Positions 25,801 to 35,203 are shown, counted from the stretch's first letter. The stretch: DNA of 64,000 nt from Vreelandella subglaciescola (GCF_900142895.1 NZ_LT670847.1:1488001-1552000), one strand, 5' to 3'. Made by a program: numbers and translations. Notes: generated from the letters alone by a model not told the origin.

Positions 25801-26919
25801 TTACTCCTCGTCGTCACGCGGGGCATCAAGGGCGCGCACGGGCATAGCCGGCGCCAGCAGGTGCGTCCCCAGCGCAATCACGCGCATACCGTCGCTTAAT
25901 TCGCTGCCGCTGACCAGCGCCCGGTCGCGCTCGATTTTTGCCACCGTGACGGCAAACGCCCGGGCTTTGCCGTCAACAATATGCCACAGCCGTGGTCCAT
26001 CACCGCGCTCGTCCACGGCGGCCACCGGCACGCGGTAAAGCGACGGCGCGTTATGTGCCATTGCCGCGCCCGCCGGCGTTGTCTCAAAGCGGGTTTGCAC
26101 CACCTCGCCTAAGCCAAGGCCCAGCCCGATTCCGTCAGGCAGTTCTTCCGCGGGCGAACCATCGGCCAGCCGGTAGCGCGCCTGCCAGGTACGGCTGGCC
26201 GCATCCACCGAGCCGGACACTTCGCGGCGCTCCAGCGCAATACGCGCCTCATTCAGCAGCAGCTCGCCGCTCGCCGGCGGGCGTACATCAGACGGAAACG
26301 CGACTTCGACCTCGCGCGGGCCGGCCTTGGCCAGCCGCGCCACCGGGTGGCCGGTTTGTACCACCTGCCCCGGCTCGCCGCTGACCTCAATCAGCAGGCC
26401 GTCGCTTTCGGCGCGCAACGTGGCGTATTCCAGCGCGTTTTGTGCCTGCTCCATGCGCGCTCGGGCGGCATCTTCCTGGGTATCGGCCTGCTCGGCGGAA
26501 AGTTGGGCGCGGTCAAATGCCTGACGGCTCAGATAGTCGCGTTTGAACAGCTTGCGGTCGCGCTCCAGATCCGCCCGGGCCACCGCCGCCGAGGCCTGCG
26601 CCGAAGCCAATTCGGCCTTCGACGCGCTCAGCGACTGGCGCAAATCGCTCGGATCCAGCGTAAACAGCACGTCGCCTTTGACCACCCGCTGGCCCGAGTC
26701 CACCTTGCGGGTGGCAATTTGGCCGCCGACCTGAAACGCCTGAGGTGTTTCATAGCGCGCGCGAATCACCCCGGTCAGGCGAATCGTCGGTGCCGTCACC
26801 GGCGTTACCACGCCGGTCTTGACGCGCTGTTCCTGCGTCTGGCCGGCGCCGTCCGCCGAAGGGTCGCCACAGCCGGAAAGCACCAGCGCAGCGCATAAAA
26901 AGGCCGCTAATTTACGCAT
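25801..26919 (-). CDS. RND periplasmic adaptor lipoprotein
   Basis: Membrane-fusion protein of 372 residues. A lipoprotein signal (LAAFLCAALVLSGCGD) puts the lipidated Cys at about residue 17. A lipoyl-like half-motif (ARYETPQAFQVGGQIATRKV then DSGQRVVKGDVLF), an alpha-helical hairpin rich in Ala, Glu and Gln, and a second lipoyl half (LRAESDGLLIEVSGEPGQVV) follow in order. It bridges the RND pump and an outer-membrane channel. It is first in a two-gene operon behind a TetR-type palindrome. Confidence 0.92.
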   Translation of the reverse strand: MRKLAAFLCAALVLSGCGDPSADGAGQTQEQRVKTGVVTPVTAPTIRLTGVIRARYETPQAFQVGGQIATRKVDSGQRVVKGDVLFTLDPSDLRQSLSASKAELASAQASAAVARADLERDRKLFKRDYLSRQAFDRAQLSAEQADTQEDAARARMEQAQNALEYATLRAESDGLLIEVSGEPGQVVQTGHPVARLAKAGPREVEVAFPSDVRPPASGELLLNEARIALERREVSGSVDAASRTWQARYRLADGSPAEELPDGIGLGLGLGEVVQTRFETTPAGAAMAHNAPSLYRVPVAAVDERGDGPRLWHIVDGKARAFAVTVAKIERDRALVSGSELSDGMRVIALGTHLLAPAMPVRALDAPRDDEE

Positions 26920-26992
26920 GCATCGTCTCTTTTCGCAGGGTGGCGTTGCGTTGATGGTTCAACGCCGTGTGGTGTAGCCGTCACGATAAATC

Positions 26993-27022
26993 AAACGATC
27001 GTTTATTAACACAATCGTTTAT
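26993..27022. promoter_or_regulatory. TetR-type operator upstream of the RND operon
   Basis: A perfect 12-base palindrome AAACGATCGTTT at 26993-27004, followed by a repeated half-site AATCGTTTAT at 27013-27022. Sites of this kind are typical of TetR repressors of RND pumps. No tetR gene is next to it; a GNAT gene lies in the usual place. Confidence 0.55.
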
Positions 27023-27048
27023 GGGTTAAGGCTCATAAACCCTGCCGC

Positions 27049-27984
27049 TCAGTCAGCCTGCCGGGCAGTCCAGGCGTAAACCTGCTGGCGCGAATAGCCG
27101 GTAAATCCGGCGCGCTGATAGAGCCGGCAGGCCGGCGTGTTGGTGGTATCCACCGAGAGCAGCACGCGCTCGGCGTCGGCTTTATACGCCTCGGCAAACG
27201 CCGCATCAAGCACCGCACGCCCCAGCCCTCGGCCACGCGCCTGCGGCGTTAGCCCCATCAGCAGAAGTTCCATGCCCTGCACCTCGGGGCGCGGCGCCAG
27301 CAGCAACGCGCCGATGGGGGCCGCATCCGGCGTATCCGCAGGATAAATCGCCCACCAGTGGGCGGGCGCGCTGGCGTCCTGCTGCAGGAATCCGGCCAGC
27401 AACGCTTCGGTATCCAGCGCCTCGCGCAGCGCGACGCAGTCCAGCGAGTCTTGCTGTACATCGCCCAGCAGCGCAATTTGTTGCTCGCGGCCAAGCGTGG
27501 CCCAGGGCACCAGCCGGATAGCCGGGGTTGCCGTCGGCGCGCTCACCGGCGCGGTCAGGTATTCGAGCGGCGCCAGCAGGCGCATTCCTGCGTCTTCGAG
27601 CTGCCGGGCAGCGGCGGTGTCCTCGGGCGTCAGCACGGTCTGGCACAGCGCAAAGCCCTGTTCGTGCATAAAGCGCCGGCCCGCGGCCAGCAGCTCGGCG
27701 GCGATATCGCCCGTGGCGTGGGGCTGCCACAGCTGCGCCATGTTGCCGGGCAGCGGCTGCACCCACAGCGCGGCCTTTAGCGTGTCGCCGTGCATGGCCA
27801 CCCAGAGTCCGTCCCAGTCGTGGTCGGGCGCCTCCAAATGGGCATCAACTGCCTGGGCCAGCTCGCGGCGGCCGGCGGTGTATTGCGCGCCCGCCAACTG
27901 TAAAACAGCCTGACGGCGTAGCGTCAGGGGGCAGGGTCTAAGCGAATCAAAAGCCGCATCAACCGCGGCATCGGGGGTAGACAT
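27049..27984 (-). CDS. GNAT-family N-acetyltransferase
   Basis: Protein of 311 residues. The C-terminal half holds a GNAT core with the acetyl-CoA motif LTPQARGRGLGRAVLDAAF and the late NTPACRLYQRAGFTGY segment. The N-terminal half (WVAMHGDTLKAALWVQPLPG) may be a second, degenerate GNAT domain, as in mycothiol-synthase-like tandem proteins. AGGAGA is about 10 bases upstream. The substrate is unknown, and no link to the RND operon, which it precedes on the same strand, is shown. Confidence 0.83.
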   Translation of the reverse strand: MSTPDAAVDAAFDSLRPCPLTLRRQAVLQLAGAQYTAGRRELAQAVDAHLEAPDHDWDGLWVAMHGDTLKAALWVQPLPGNMAQLWQPHATGDIAAELLAAGRRFMHEQGFALCQTVLTPEDTAAARQLEDAGMRLLAPLEYLTAPVSAPTATPAIRLVPWATLGREQQIALLGDVQQDSLDCVALREALDTEALLAGFLQQDASAPAHWWAIYPADTPDAAPIGALLLAPRPEVQGMELLLMGLTPQARGRGLGRAVLDAAFAEAYKADAERVLLSVDTTNTPACRLYQRAGFTGYSRQQVYAWTARQAD

Positions 27985-28108
27985 AACGCTGAGGTCTCCT
28001 GAAAGTAAAAAACGCAGCCTGCGTGCCGCGCCTTGAATCCGGGCGGGTTCGCCTGCATATCTTATGCCAAGTTTATTGCCTTTTAGATTGTCTTATTAGA
28101 GAGTTCCC

Positions 28109-29086
28109 ATGCCGATTATTGACCCGCGTACCGGCGAAGCGCTGACCGCCCCGCTCGATCAGACCGCTGCGACGCCCGAGGCCTCGCCCGCACAGCCCGC
28201 TGCCCCGGGCGATAACGCTGCCACCGGCGAGGTGCGCCGCGAAGACGTGATCCTCGACGCGGATGCCAGCAACATCCAGCAGATCCTCGAAGCCTCCATG
28301 CAGGTGCCGTTTTTGCTCGGCTGCTGGTCACCCGAGTCCGAAGCGTGCCAGACGCTGATGCCGGTACTCGAGAAGCTCGCGCTGGAATACCGCGGCGCGT
28401 TTGTGCTGGCAAGGCTCGACGTAGCGGCCAATCCCGAGATTGCCGGCCAGTTGGGCGTGGGGTCGGTGCCGGACGTCAAGCTGGTCAGTCAGGGCGGGCT
28501 GGTCGATGGCTTTCAGGGGGCATTGCCGGAAAAAGAGCTGCGTGAATGGCTGGGGCGCTACTTTCAGGCACCGGAAGACGCCCCGGCCAGCCCCGAGGAG
28601 CTGGCCGCCGCCGCGCTTGACGCCGGCGATACCGCTACCGCCCGGGAAATCTACCAAACGCTGGTCGAGCAGTATCCCGAACATTACGCCTATCAGGTCA
28701 GTTTGGCGCGCACGCTGGTGACCGAAGGTTTGAGCGACGACGCCCGCGGCGTGCTCGACAATCTGCCGCCCGAAGAGCGCGACGCCGCCCCGGCGCGGGG
28801 CGTGCGTGCCAGCATCGAGTTTGGCGAGCGCGCCCTGCCCCCGGCCGAGATCGATGCGCTGGGCGAGCGCGACGACAGCGACGCGCAGTTTCAGCGCGCC
28901 CTGCGCCATCTCGCCGACGGCAGCTACGAAGCAGGGCTTGAAGGCCTGCTGCGTCTGATGAAAAGCGATCGCGCGTATAGCGACGACGCCGCGCGCAAGA
29001 CGCTTTTGCAGGTATTCGACGCACTGGGCGCCGACCATCCGCTCACCGTCACGTACCGCCGCAAGCTGTTTGCCCAGCTGTACTAA
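28109..29086 (+). CDS. cnoX: CnoX/YbbN thioredoxin-TPR chaperone
   Basis: Protein of 325 residues. A thioredoxin-fold domain (about 45-150) has CWSPESEAC in place of the CxxC active site, so only the second Cys is kept, in an SxxC-type site, as in E. coli CnoX. The C-terminal part (about 165-325) has tetratricopeptide-like helices (SPEELAAAALDAGDTATARE). CnoX protects proteins under oxidative or bleach stress and hands them to GroEL or DnaK. It seems to be a single-gene unit. Confidence 0.88.
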   Translation: MPIIDPRTGEALTAPLDQTAATPEASPAQPAAPGDNAATGEVRREDVILDADASNIQQILEASMQVPFLLGCWSPESEACQTLMPVLEKLALEYRGAFVLARLDVAANPEIAGQLGVGSVPDVKLVSQGGLVDGFQGALPEKELREWLGRYFQAPEDAPASPEELAAAALDAGDTATAREIYQTLVEQYPEHYAYQVSLARTLVTEGLSDDARGVLDNLPPEERDAAPARGVRASIEFGERALPPAEIDALGERDDSDAQFQRALRHLADGSYEAGLEGLLRLMKSDRAYSDDAARKTLLQVFDALGADHPLTVTYRRKLFAQLY

Positions 29087-29099
29087 ACGCGTTTTGCCG

Positions 29100-30263
29100 T
29101 TAGCCCTTGAGTAGCGCGTCCATGCGCTCAAGGGCGGCGTCCAGCTGGGTGGCCGTGGTGCCAAAATTCAGCCGCACGAAGCCCGGATTGCCGAAATCCG
29201 CGCCGTCGGACAGCGCCACGCCGGCCTGCTCCAACAGCGTCGTCTGCGGCGTGGCACCCAGCCCCGCGTCGCGCATATCCAGCCAGGCCAGATAGGTCGA
29301 CTCGGGCGCGCTCATGCTCACCCCCGGCCATTGTGCGACCTGCTCGATCAGGCGCTGGCGGTGGCTCCGCAGCGTTTCCAGCAGCGCCTGGCGCCACGGC
29401 TCGCCTGCGCTGTAGGCCGCCTCGGCGGCGGTTAGCCCCAGCACGTTGCATTCGGGCAGCAGCCCTTTTGTCGCCGCCTGAAAACGCTGGCGCAGCGCGG
29501 GATCGGCAATCACCGCGCAGGCGGTGCTTAGCCCGGCCAGGTTGAAGGTTTTCGACGGTGCCCAGAGCGTGATGGTACGCGCCAGCAGCTCGGGGAAGGC
29601 CGCCGCCAGCGGCCGATGGCGTGCGCCCTCATCCAGCAGCAAATCGCAGTGCAGCTCGTCCGAGACCACGTATAAATTGTGCCGCACCGCCAGCTCGGCA
29701 AGCCCAGCAAGCTCATCTTCGCGCCATACGCGCCCGGTGGGGTTATGCGGCTGGCACCACAGCAGCAGACGGGTCTCGGGGGTAATCGCGGCTTCAAGTG
29801 CGTCAAGGTCAAGGCGCCAGTCGCCACCCGGCGCGTCAGGCGGTGCCAACGCGGCCTGCTGCGCCAGCCGGCCGGTATGCTGGGCGACGCTCAAAAACGG
29901 CGGGTAAATCGGCGTCACGGTCAACACGCCGTCGCCGGGGTTGGTCAACGCCAGGCTTGCCACGTGCAGCGCCGGCACCACGCCTGGCAACCACTGCTGC
30001 CAGCCGGGCTCAATCGCCCAGCCGTAGTGGGTTTCGCTCCACTCGCAAAGCGCTGACTCAAGCCCGGCGGACACGTTGGCGTAGCCGTAAACGCCGTGAT
30101 CCACGTGGCGGGCCAGCGCCTCATTAACGTTGGGCGGCGAACGAAAATCCATATCCGCGACCCAAAGCGGTAGCACCTCGCTTGCGTAGCGGTGCCATTT
30201 TTTTGACGACCAGCCGCCGTCGGGGGTGCGCCGTTCAATCGGCGTGGCAAAATCAAACGCCAT
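29100..30263 (-). CDS. PatB/MalY-type PLP-dependent C-S lyase / aminotransferase
   Basis: Fold-type I PLP enzyme of 387 residues. The N-terminus with WVADMDFRSPP is the MalY/PatB signature; NPTGRVW is the substrate-side motif; the PLP Lys is in LWAPSKTFNLAGL. Members cleave cystathionine or similar C-S bonds and some also transaminate. The start MAFDFATPIERR has AGAGGA 5 bases upstream; the open frame extends 51 codons further with no family match. The in vivo substrate is not clear. Confidence 0.88.
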   Translation of the reverse strand: MAFDFATPIERRTPDGGWSSKKWHRYASEVLPLWVADMDFRSPPNVNEALARHVDHGVYGYANVSAGLESALCEWSETHYGWAIEPGWQQWLPGVVPALHVASLALTNPGDGVLTVTPIYPPFLSVAQHTGRLAQQAALAPPDAPGGDWRLDLDALEAAITPETRLLLWCQPHNPTGRVWREDELAGLAELAVRHNLYVVSDELHCDLLLDEGARHRPLAAAFPELLARTITLWAPSKTFNLAGLSTACAVIADPALRQRFQAATKGLLPECNVLGLTAAEAAYSAGEPWRQALLETLRSHRQRLIEQVAQWPGVSMSAPESTYLAWLDMRDAGLGATPQTTLLEQAGVALSDGADFGNPGFVRLNFGTTATQLDAALERMDALLKG

Positions 30264-30408
30264 GGTAGTCCTCTGTTCGTGACACAAAGCTCGATGATAA
30301 GACTCGGGATATCGACCCAGAAACCGGTTATCAGCAGTCCCTGAAGCATGCCGTCGCAACGGATATTCAGCAACCCCGTTTCTTGCGGGAACCGTCAGGA
30401 GCCACTTT

Positions 30409-30711
30409 ATGGCCATCCGCTACAATCTATGGCTCGACCCGGACAACACGCCCCAGCATCGCGCGGTAGAGGCGGAGCTTGAACGTTATTTCATGGAGCG
30501 CTTTGCCGACTATCCGCACATTCGTCTGGCCGGCGCCGATCCCTACGATTATGATGCGCCCTTCAACCGGCTTTACGGCGTGCTGATGGCGCGCGCCGCC
30601 GAGTTTTGCGAAGAGCGCTGGGGCTATGTGGCCTCCCCCGCGCAGTTGAATCGCTGCTTTTTTCGCGCCGTGGGGCGTTCCAACAAGTTTGTTCAGGATC
30701 TGCCCACCTGA
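30409..30711 (+). CDS. Small protein of unknown function
   Basis: A 100-residue protein that I do not recognise. It is soluble, aromatic-rich and acidic in the middle (DPYDYDAPFNRLYGVL), with no signal peptide or membrane segment. AGGAG lies 7 bases before the ATG and codon use matches its neighbours, so it looks like a real gene. It may be in one transcript with the DUF501 gene 50 bases downstream. Confidence 0.7.
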   Translation: MAIRYNLWLDPDNTPQHRAVEAELERYFMERFADYPHIRLAGADPYDYDAPFNRLYGVLMARAAEFCEERWGYVASPAQLNRCFFRAVGRSNKFVQDLPT

Positions 30712-30761
30712 GAACGCCTGCGCGACTGCCGTCCAACCCCTATGCTGCAAGAGACTTTTCC

Positions 30762-31283
30762 ATGCTGACCCGTACCCGGCACGCCCCTTCGGCGTCTGAG
30801 ATTGATATCATCACCTGCCAGCTGGGCCGCGCGCCCCGCGGTCTTGAGGCCATTGCCGCCGTCGACGGTGAAGGCACGCCGCTGGCGCTGCGCATGGCGC
30901 CGATCCTCAACGGCGCGCCCTTCCCCACGCTTTACTGGCTATGTTCCGAGCGTCTGAAGGTGGAAATTTCGCACCTCGAAGCCGCCGGCGTGATCAAACA
31001 GCTGGAGCAGCGGCTTCAGGAAGACCCCGACTTTCTCGCCGCCTATCACCAGAGCCACCGCGACTACATCGCCGAGCGCTGGGAGTGGATGAGCGCAGAA
31101 CAAAAGGCTGACATCGAACGCCGCGGCTATACCCAGGTGCTCACCGAACGCGGCGTCGGCGGCATTGCCAGCTGGGATCAGGTGCGCTGCCTGCACACCC
31201 AGTACGCCCACCATCTGGGCAGCCACAACGTGATTGGCCAATGGCTCGACGATACGTACCAGCTGGCCAGCTGCCTGCCCTGA
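30762..31283 (+). CDS. DUF501 domain protein
   Basis: Protein of 173 residues. The family core is GRAPRGLEAIAAVDGEGTPL, FPTLYWLC and, near the C-terminus, VRCLHTQYAHHL, where conserved Cys, Trp and His residues suggest a metal or catalytic site. The function of DUF501 is not known. The ribosome site is weak (AAGAGA 9 bases upstream). It may be co-transcribed with the small gene before it. Confidence 0.83.
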   Translation: MLTRTRHAPSASEIDIITCQLGRAPRGLEAIAAVDGEGTPLALRMAPILNGAPFPTLYWLCSERLKVEISHLEAAGVIKQLEQRLQEDPDFLAAYHQSHRDYIAERWEWMSAEQKADIERRGYTQVLTERGVGGIASWDQVRCLHTQYAHHLGSHNVIGQWLDDTYQLASCLP

Positions 31284-31325
31284 GCATCGCCAATTCTCCT
31301 CTTATCCGCTAACAAGGAACTCCGC

Positions 31326-31874
31326 ATGGCACGTTTTTGCGTTTATCTCGGCTCACGCTCGGGCAACCATCCCGAGTTTCGTCAGGCCGCCATCGCGTTG
31401 GGGTCGGCCCTCGCCAAGCGCGGGCACACGCTGGTCTACGGCGGCGCGCGCGTGGGCCTGATGGGGGAGCTGGCCAACGCCGTGCTGGATACCGGCGGCG
31501 AGGCCATCGGCGTGATGCCCGATCATCTGGTCGAGCGCGAGCAGGCGCACTTCGGCCTGAGCGAGCTGATTCGCGTGCACGACATGCACGAGCGCAAAGC
31601 CACCATGGCCGCCAACGCCGATGCGTTCATGGCGCTGCCCGGCGGTATCGGCACGCTTGAGGAGCTGTTTGAAATCTGGACCTGGGGCTATCTCGGGCTG
31701 CATGAAAAGCCGCTGGGCGTGCTCAACGTGCAGGATTTTTATTCGCCGCTGCTGACCTTTCTTGATTCGACCGTTGGCCACGGCTTTCTCAACGCACCGA
31801 CCCGCGACATGCTGCTCGATGCCACAACACCCGACACGCTGCTTGACGCGTTGGAAGCCCAGCTGCAAGGCTGA
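31326..31874 (+). CDS. LOG-family nucleotide 5'-monophosphate phosphoribohydrolase
   Basis: Protein of 182 residues with the LOG signature PGGIGTLEELFE and, earlier, LVYGGARVGLMGELANA. Relatives cleave the N-glycosidic bond of AMP-like nucleotides or of cytokinin ribotides. MHERKATM is a conserved active-site segment. It is followed after 28 bases by a quinone oxidoreductase gene on the same strand, with which it may form an operon. Confidence 0.9.
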   Translation: MARFCVYLGSRSGNHPEFRQAAIALGSALAKRGHTLVYGGARVGLMGELANAVLDTGGEAIGVMPDHLVEREQAHFGLSELIRVHDMHERKATMAANADAFMALPGGIGTLEELFEIWTWGYLGLHEKPLGVLNVQDFYSPLLTFLDSTVGHGFLNAPTRDMLLDATTPDTLLDALEAQLQG

Positions 31875-31902
31875 AACGTTCGCAACCCACAAGGAGTTTG
31901 CC

Positions 31903-32874
31903 ATGCACGCCGTTACCTTCAGCCAGCAGCACGCCGACTGGCAGGAAGTGCCCGATCTCGCCCCGCCCGGCGAAGGCGAGGTACAGCTTCGGGTGGCCTA
32001 CGCCGGCGTTAACCGCGCCGATCTGATGCAGCGCGCCGGCCAGTATGCGCCGCCGCCCGGCGTGTCTGACATACCCGGGCTTGAAGTCAGCGCCACGGTG
32101 GCCAACGTGGGAGCCAGCGTCGACCATTTGGCCGTCGGCGACCGGGTCTGTGCACTGCTGACCGGCGGCGGCTACGCCGAGATGGTCAACGTCGATGCCC
32201 GTCAGGTGCTGCCGCTGCCGCGCGGGCTCGACCTGCGCACGGGCGCGGCGCTGCCGGAAGTCTTCGCCACCGCGTGGCTTAACCTGTTTATGGAAGGCAA
32301 CCTGCAGGCCGGCGAGCGCGTACTGCTGCACGCCGGCGCCAGCGGCGTGGGCAGCGCGGCCATTCAGCTGTGCCGCGCATTCGGCCACCCGTGCTTTGTG
32401 ACGGCCGGCAGCCGCGCCAAGCTCGACGCCTGCCATAAACTCGGCGCCGACGCGGGCTTCAACCGCCACGACGGCAGCTTTGCTGACGCGGTACAAGCCT
32501 GGGGCGAGGTGGATGTAATTCTTGATCCGGTGGGGGCAAGCTACCTGCCCGACAATCAGCGCGTGCTGAACACCGACGGGCGGCTGGTGCTGATCGGCAT
32601 TATGGGCGGCCGTCACGCCGAGCTGGATATGGGACGACTGCTGATGAAGCGTCAGCGTCTGCTGGGCTCAACCCTGCGCAGTAAGCCGGCCGCAGCCAAG
32701 GGCGCCATCATGCAAGCGCTTTATACCCACGTTTGGCCGCTTTTGGAAAGCGGTGAAATTAGCGCGCTGCTCGACCGCTGCTGGCCCATTGAGCAGGTCA
32801 ACGACGCCCACGCGCACATGGAAAGCAATGCCAATACGGGCAAGGTGCTATTAATGATTAACGCTGGAGATTAA
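31903..32874 (+). CDS. Zinc-free MDR-family NAD(P)H:quinone oxidoreductase (PIG3-like)
   Basis: Medium-chain dehydrogenase of 323 residues. VNRADLMQRAGQYAPPPGVS is the quinone reductase N-terminal signature and HAGASGVGSAAIQLCRAFG the NADP-binding Rossmann loop. Catalytic zinc ligands are absent, as in PIG3 proteins. The start has AAGGAG 7 bases upstream; an upstream frame extension runs inside the LOG gene and is rejected. It overlaps the exonuclease-like gene tail to tail by 4 bases. Confidence 0.9.
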   Translation: MHAVTFSQQHADWQEVPDLAPPGEGEVQLRVAYAGVNRADLMQRAGQYAPPPGVSDIPGLEVSATVANVGASVDHLAVGDRVCALLTGGGYAEMVNVDARQVLPLPRGLDLRTGAALPEVFATAWLNLFMEGNLQAGERVLLHAGASGVGSAAIQLCRAFGHPCFVTAGSRAKLDACHKLGADAGFNRHDGSFADAVQAWGEVDVILDPVGASYLPDNQRVLNTDGRLVLIGIMGGRHAELDMGRLLMKRQRLLGSTLRSKPAAAKGAIMQALYTHVWPLLESGEISALLDRCWPIEQVNDAHAHMESNANTGKVLLMINAGD

Positions 32875-33392
32875 CGCGATGGCGTCGTCAGGCTGAGCGT
32901 CCGGGCGTAGGTTAGCTGCAGCAGGCGGGCGTCGTCGCCGGCGCGGTGGCGATGGATGCCACGCTCGGCAATCAGCGCCTCCTTGGTGTCGCTCCATAGC
33001 GCCTGCTGGTCTTCGCTGAGCAGCAGGCGTAGCGCCTCCAGACGAAAGCCCGGCAGCATGCCGGCGTGATGAAACAGCAGCGAGAGCCAAGTGTTATCGT
33101 AGCCCCAGCTGTCGCTGTAGGCTTTACCGAGGCCAGACAGCTCGTCGTTGAGCCAGCACGCCACCTGAACCACGGGGTAGCCTTCGCGCTGCAGACGCGC
33201 ACGCGAGATACCGTGGAGCAGCTCGGCCTTGGGGTCCCAGTGGGTCCATTCCTCCAGCGGCTGAATCAGCAACGCGCAGCGGCTGCCGTCGGGGCGGGCA
33301 ATGCCCACCTCGATCGGATAGCTGCCGCGCCCGAACCCGGACGCTTCGACATCCAGCAGTGTAGGTAGCGTCTCGGTCACGAGCCTTCTCAT
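32871..33392 (-). CDS. Exonuclease-like protein (RNase H fold)
   Basis: About 173 residues. LLDVEASGFGRGSYPIEVGIA carries the DxE of DEDD exonuclease motif I, and HRAGDDARLLQL near the end resembles motif III (HxAxxDA). The middle Asp of the family may be in WGYDNTWL. This points to a 3'-5' exonuclease of the DnaQ-like superfamily, but the substrate is unknown. The start is uncertain: the ATG used lies just after a CACAGG, and a GTG four codons later has AGAAGG 3 bases upstream. Confidence 0.65.
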   Translation of the reverse strand: MRRLVTETLPTLLDVEASGFGRGSYPIEVGIARPDGSRCALLIQPLEEWTHWDPKAELLHGISRARLQREGYPVVQVACWLNDELSGLGKAYSDSWGYDNTWLSLLFHHAGMLPGFRLEALRLLLSEDQQALWSDTKEALIAERGIHRHRAGDDARLLQLTYARTLSLTTPSR

Positions 33393-33438
33393 CCTGTGAA
33401 GCGCGTCATCCTGTGAAGCGTCGTGTGTCTCGCCGGGC

Positions 33439-33930
33439 TCAGGAAGCGCCGGCCGAGTGCAGCGAGCCATCGGCCATCTGCTGCCAGTAATCGGCCTGTT
33501 CGCCGTCAACGGCAAGCCCCAGTTCGCCCTGCTGATAGGCGCGCATCAGCCGCTCGGCGGCCAGATAATGCCCGGCCTTGGCCGCGCGGGCATACCAGGT
33601 CACCGCGTATTCATCGCGGCTCGGGTACTGCGCGCAGCCGTACTCGTAAATCCTCGCCACCTGGTACTGGGCCTTTAAATCACCCGCGTGGGCGGCTTCC
33701 ACCACGTAACGCGCGCCGCGGGCTTTATCCTGCGGCGAAGCGCTGCGATGAAACAGCATATGCCCATAAACCGACAGCGCGTCCGGATGTCCGGCGTCCG
33801 CGCAGCGTTTGAATAGCCTGAGAGTCAGACGCTGGGTGCGCTTTGAGCGCGGCAAAAGCCAGCGAGTATGAAACAGCCTCTCGGCCAGGCGATATTCAAG
33901 ACGCGTAAACAAAGCTGATGCCTGCAGCAT
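33439..33930 (-). CDS. Sel1-repeat protein
   Basis: Protein of 163 residues with about three Sel1-type tetratricopeptide-like repeats: CADAGHPDALSVYGHMLF, AAHAGDLKAQYQVARIYEYG and AAKAGHYLAAERLMRAYQQG. No signal peptide is clear. Such proteins are scaffolds for protein contacts. It lies 46 bases upstream of the exonuclease-like gene on the same strand and may share its transcript. Confidence 0.82.
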   Translation of the reverse strand: MLQASALFTRLEYRLAERLFHTRWLLPRSKRTQRLTLRLFKRCADAGHPDALSVYGHMLFHRSASPQDKARGARYVVEAAHAGDLKAQYQVARIYEYGCAQYPSRDEYAVTWYARAAKAGHYLAAERLMRAYQQGELGLAVDGEQADYWQQMADGSLHSAGAS

Positions 33931-34171
33931 GGCAAACCACCTTGCCTATCAAGTTGATCCCGGAAAGGCCGCTAAAAAGTACTTGCGACCGGCCTACCCC
34001 GCATGCAATCGGCCTTGGCCGGTGGAGGGGCTGGCAAGCATACGCCTGGCGATCCAAGGACTCAACCCCCATGATTTGCCGCCCGCGAACACCGCCGCTA
34101 CCATGCTTTGCACATGCAGAATAAAGGCCGCTTTTGGCCATGCGTTTCCGCTTTTCAGCAAGGAGATCACG

Positions 34172-35203
34172 ATGCACACGCGCCCCTTGGGTAACACCGG
34201 TATAGAAGTCAGCCGGCTATGCCTGGGTACCATGACGTTTGGCGAGCAGAACACCGAGGCCGAGGCCCACGAACAGCTTGATCGCGCCGTTGCTTTTGGC
34301 ATCAACTTCATCGACACGGCAGAAATGTATCCGGTGCCGCCACGCGCTGACACCCAGGGGCTCACCGAGCGCTATATCGGCTCCTGGCTTGCCCGGCGCG
34401 GCTCCCGAGACGACGTGATCATTGGCAGCAAGGCCGCCGGCCCCGGAGCAGACCACATTCGCGGCGGTCCGCGCCTGACTCGCGAACATCTGCATCAGGC
34501 CATTGATTCAAGCCTTGCGCGGCTGAACACCGACTACGTGGATCTCTACCAGCTGCACTGGCCCGACCGTCAGGCCAACTTTTTCGGCAAACTGGGCTAT
34601 GCCCATGACGAGGAAGAAGACGCCACGCCGCTGGAAGAAAGCCTGTCGGCGCTGAAAGAGCTGGTCGACGCCGGCAAGGTACGCGCCATTGGTCTGTCCA
34701 ACGAAACGCCCTGGGGCGTGATGAAAGCGCTTGAGATTGCCGATCGGCTGGGTCTGCCGCGGATTGCCTCGGTGCAAAACCCGTATAACCTGCTCAACCG
34801 TTCGTTTGAAGTCGGGCTTGGCGAAATCGCCCACCGCGAGGACGTGGGCCTGCTGGCCTACTCGCCGCTGGCCTTCGGGGCGCTGTCGGGCAAGTATTTA
34901 AACGGCGCGCAACCGGCCAAGGGCCGGCTGACGCTGTATGAGCGCTTTAAGCGCTATACCACGCCACAGGCCGAGACAGCGATTGACGCCTACGTCGCCC
35001 TGGCGCGCGATTGCGGGCTGGATCCGGCGCAGATGGCGCTCGGCTTCGTCAATTCGCGCCGTTTTCTGACCAGCAACATCATCGGTGCCACCACCATGGC
35101 GCAGCTCGAAAGCAATCTGGACAGCGAAGCGTTACGGCTGGACGACGACGTGCTCGATGCCATCGACGACATCCACCGGCGCATGCCCAATCCCTGCCCC
35201 TGA
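34172..35203 (+). CDS. Aldo/keto reductase (Tas-like)
   Basis: NADPH-dependent reductase of 343 residues. The catalytic tetrad is visible: Asp and Tyr in FIDTAEMYPVPPRADTQG, Lys in IIGSKAAGPG and His in LYQLHWPDRQ. The C-terminal SNIIGATTMAQLESNL binds the cofactor phosphate. The insert after the Tyr and the length match Tas/YajO-type reductases. The start has AAGGAG 6 bases upstream; the open frame reaches back another 243 bases but that part has no family match. Confidence 0.9.
   Translation: MHTRPLGNTGIEVSRLCLGTMTFGEQNTEAEAHEQLDRAVAFGINFIDTAEMYPVPPRADTQGLTERYIGSWLARRGSRDDVIIGSKAAGPGADHIRGGPRLTREHLHQAIDSSLARLNTDYVDLYQLHWPDRQANFFGKLGYAHDEEEDATPLEESLSALKELVDAGKVRAIGLSNETPWGVMKALEIADRLGLPRIASVQNPYNLLNRSFEVGLGEIAHREDVGLLAYSPLAFGALSGKYLNGAQPAKGRLTLYERFKRYTTPQAETAIDAYVALARDCGLDPAQMALGFVNSRRFLTSNIIGATTMAQLESNLDSEALRLDDDVLDAIDDIHRRMPNPCP

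Noticed and set aside
33931..34171. Possible gene or remnant between the Sel1 and aldo/keto reductase genes
   Set aside because: The 240 bases include an in-frame extension of the reductase frame, but it has no family match, and AAGGAG at 34160 marks the proper start.
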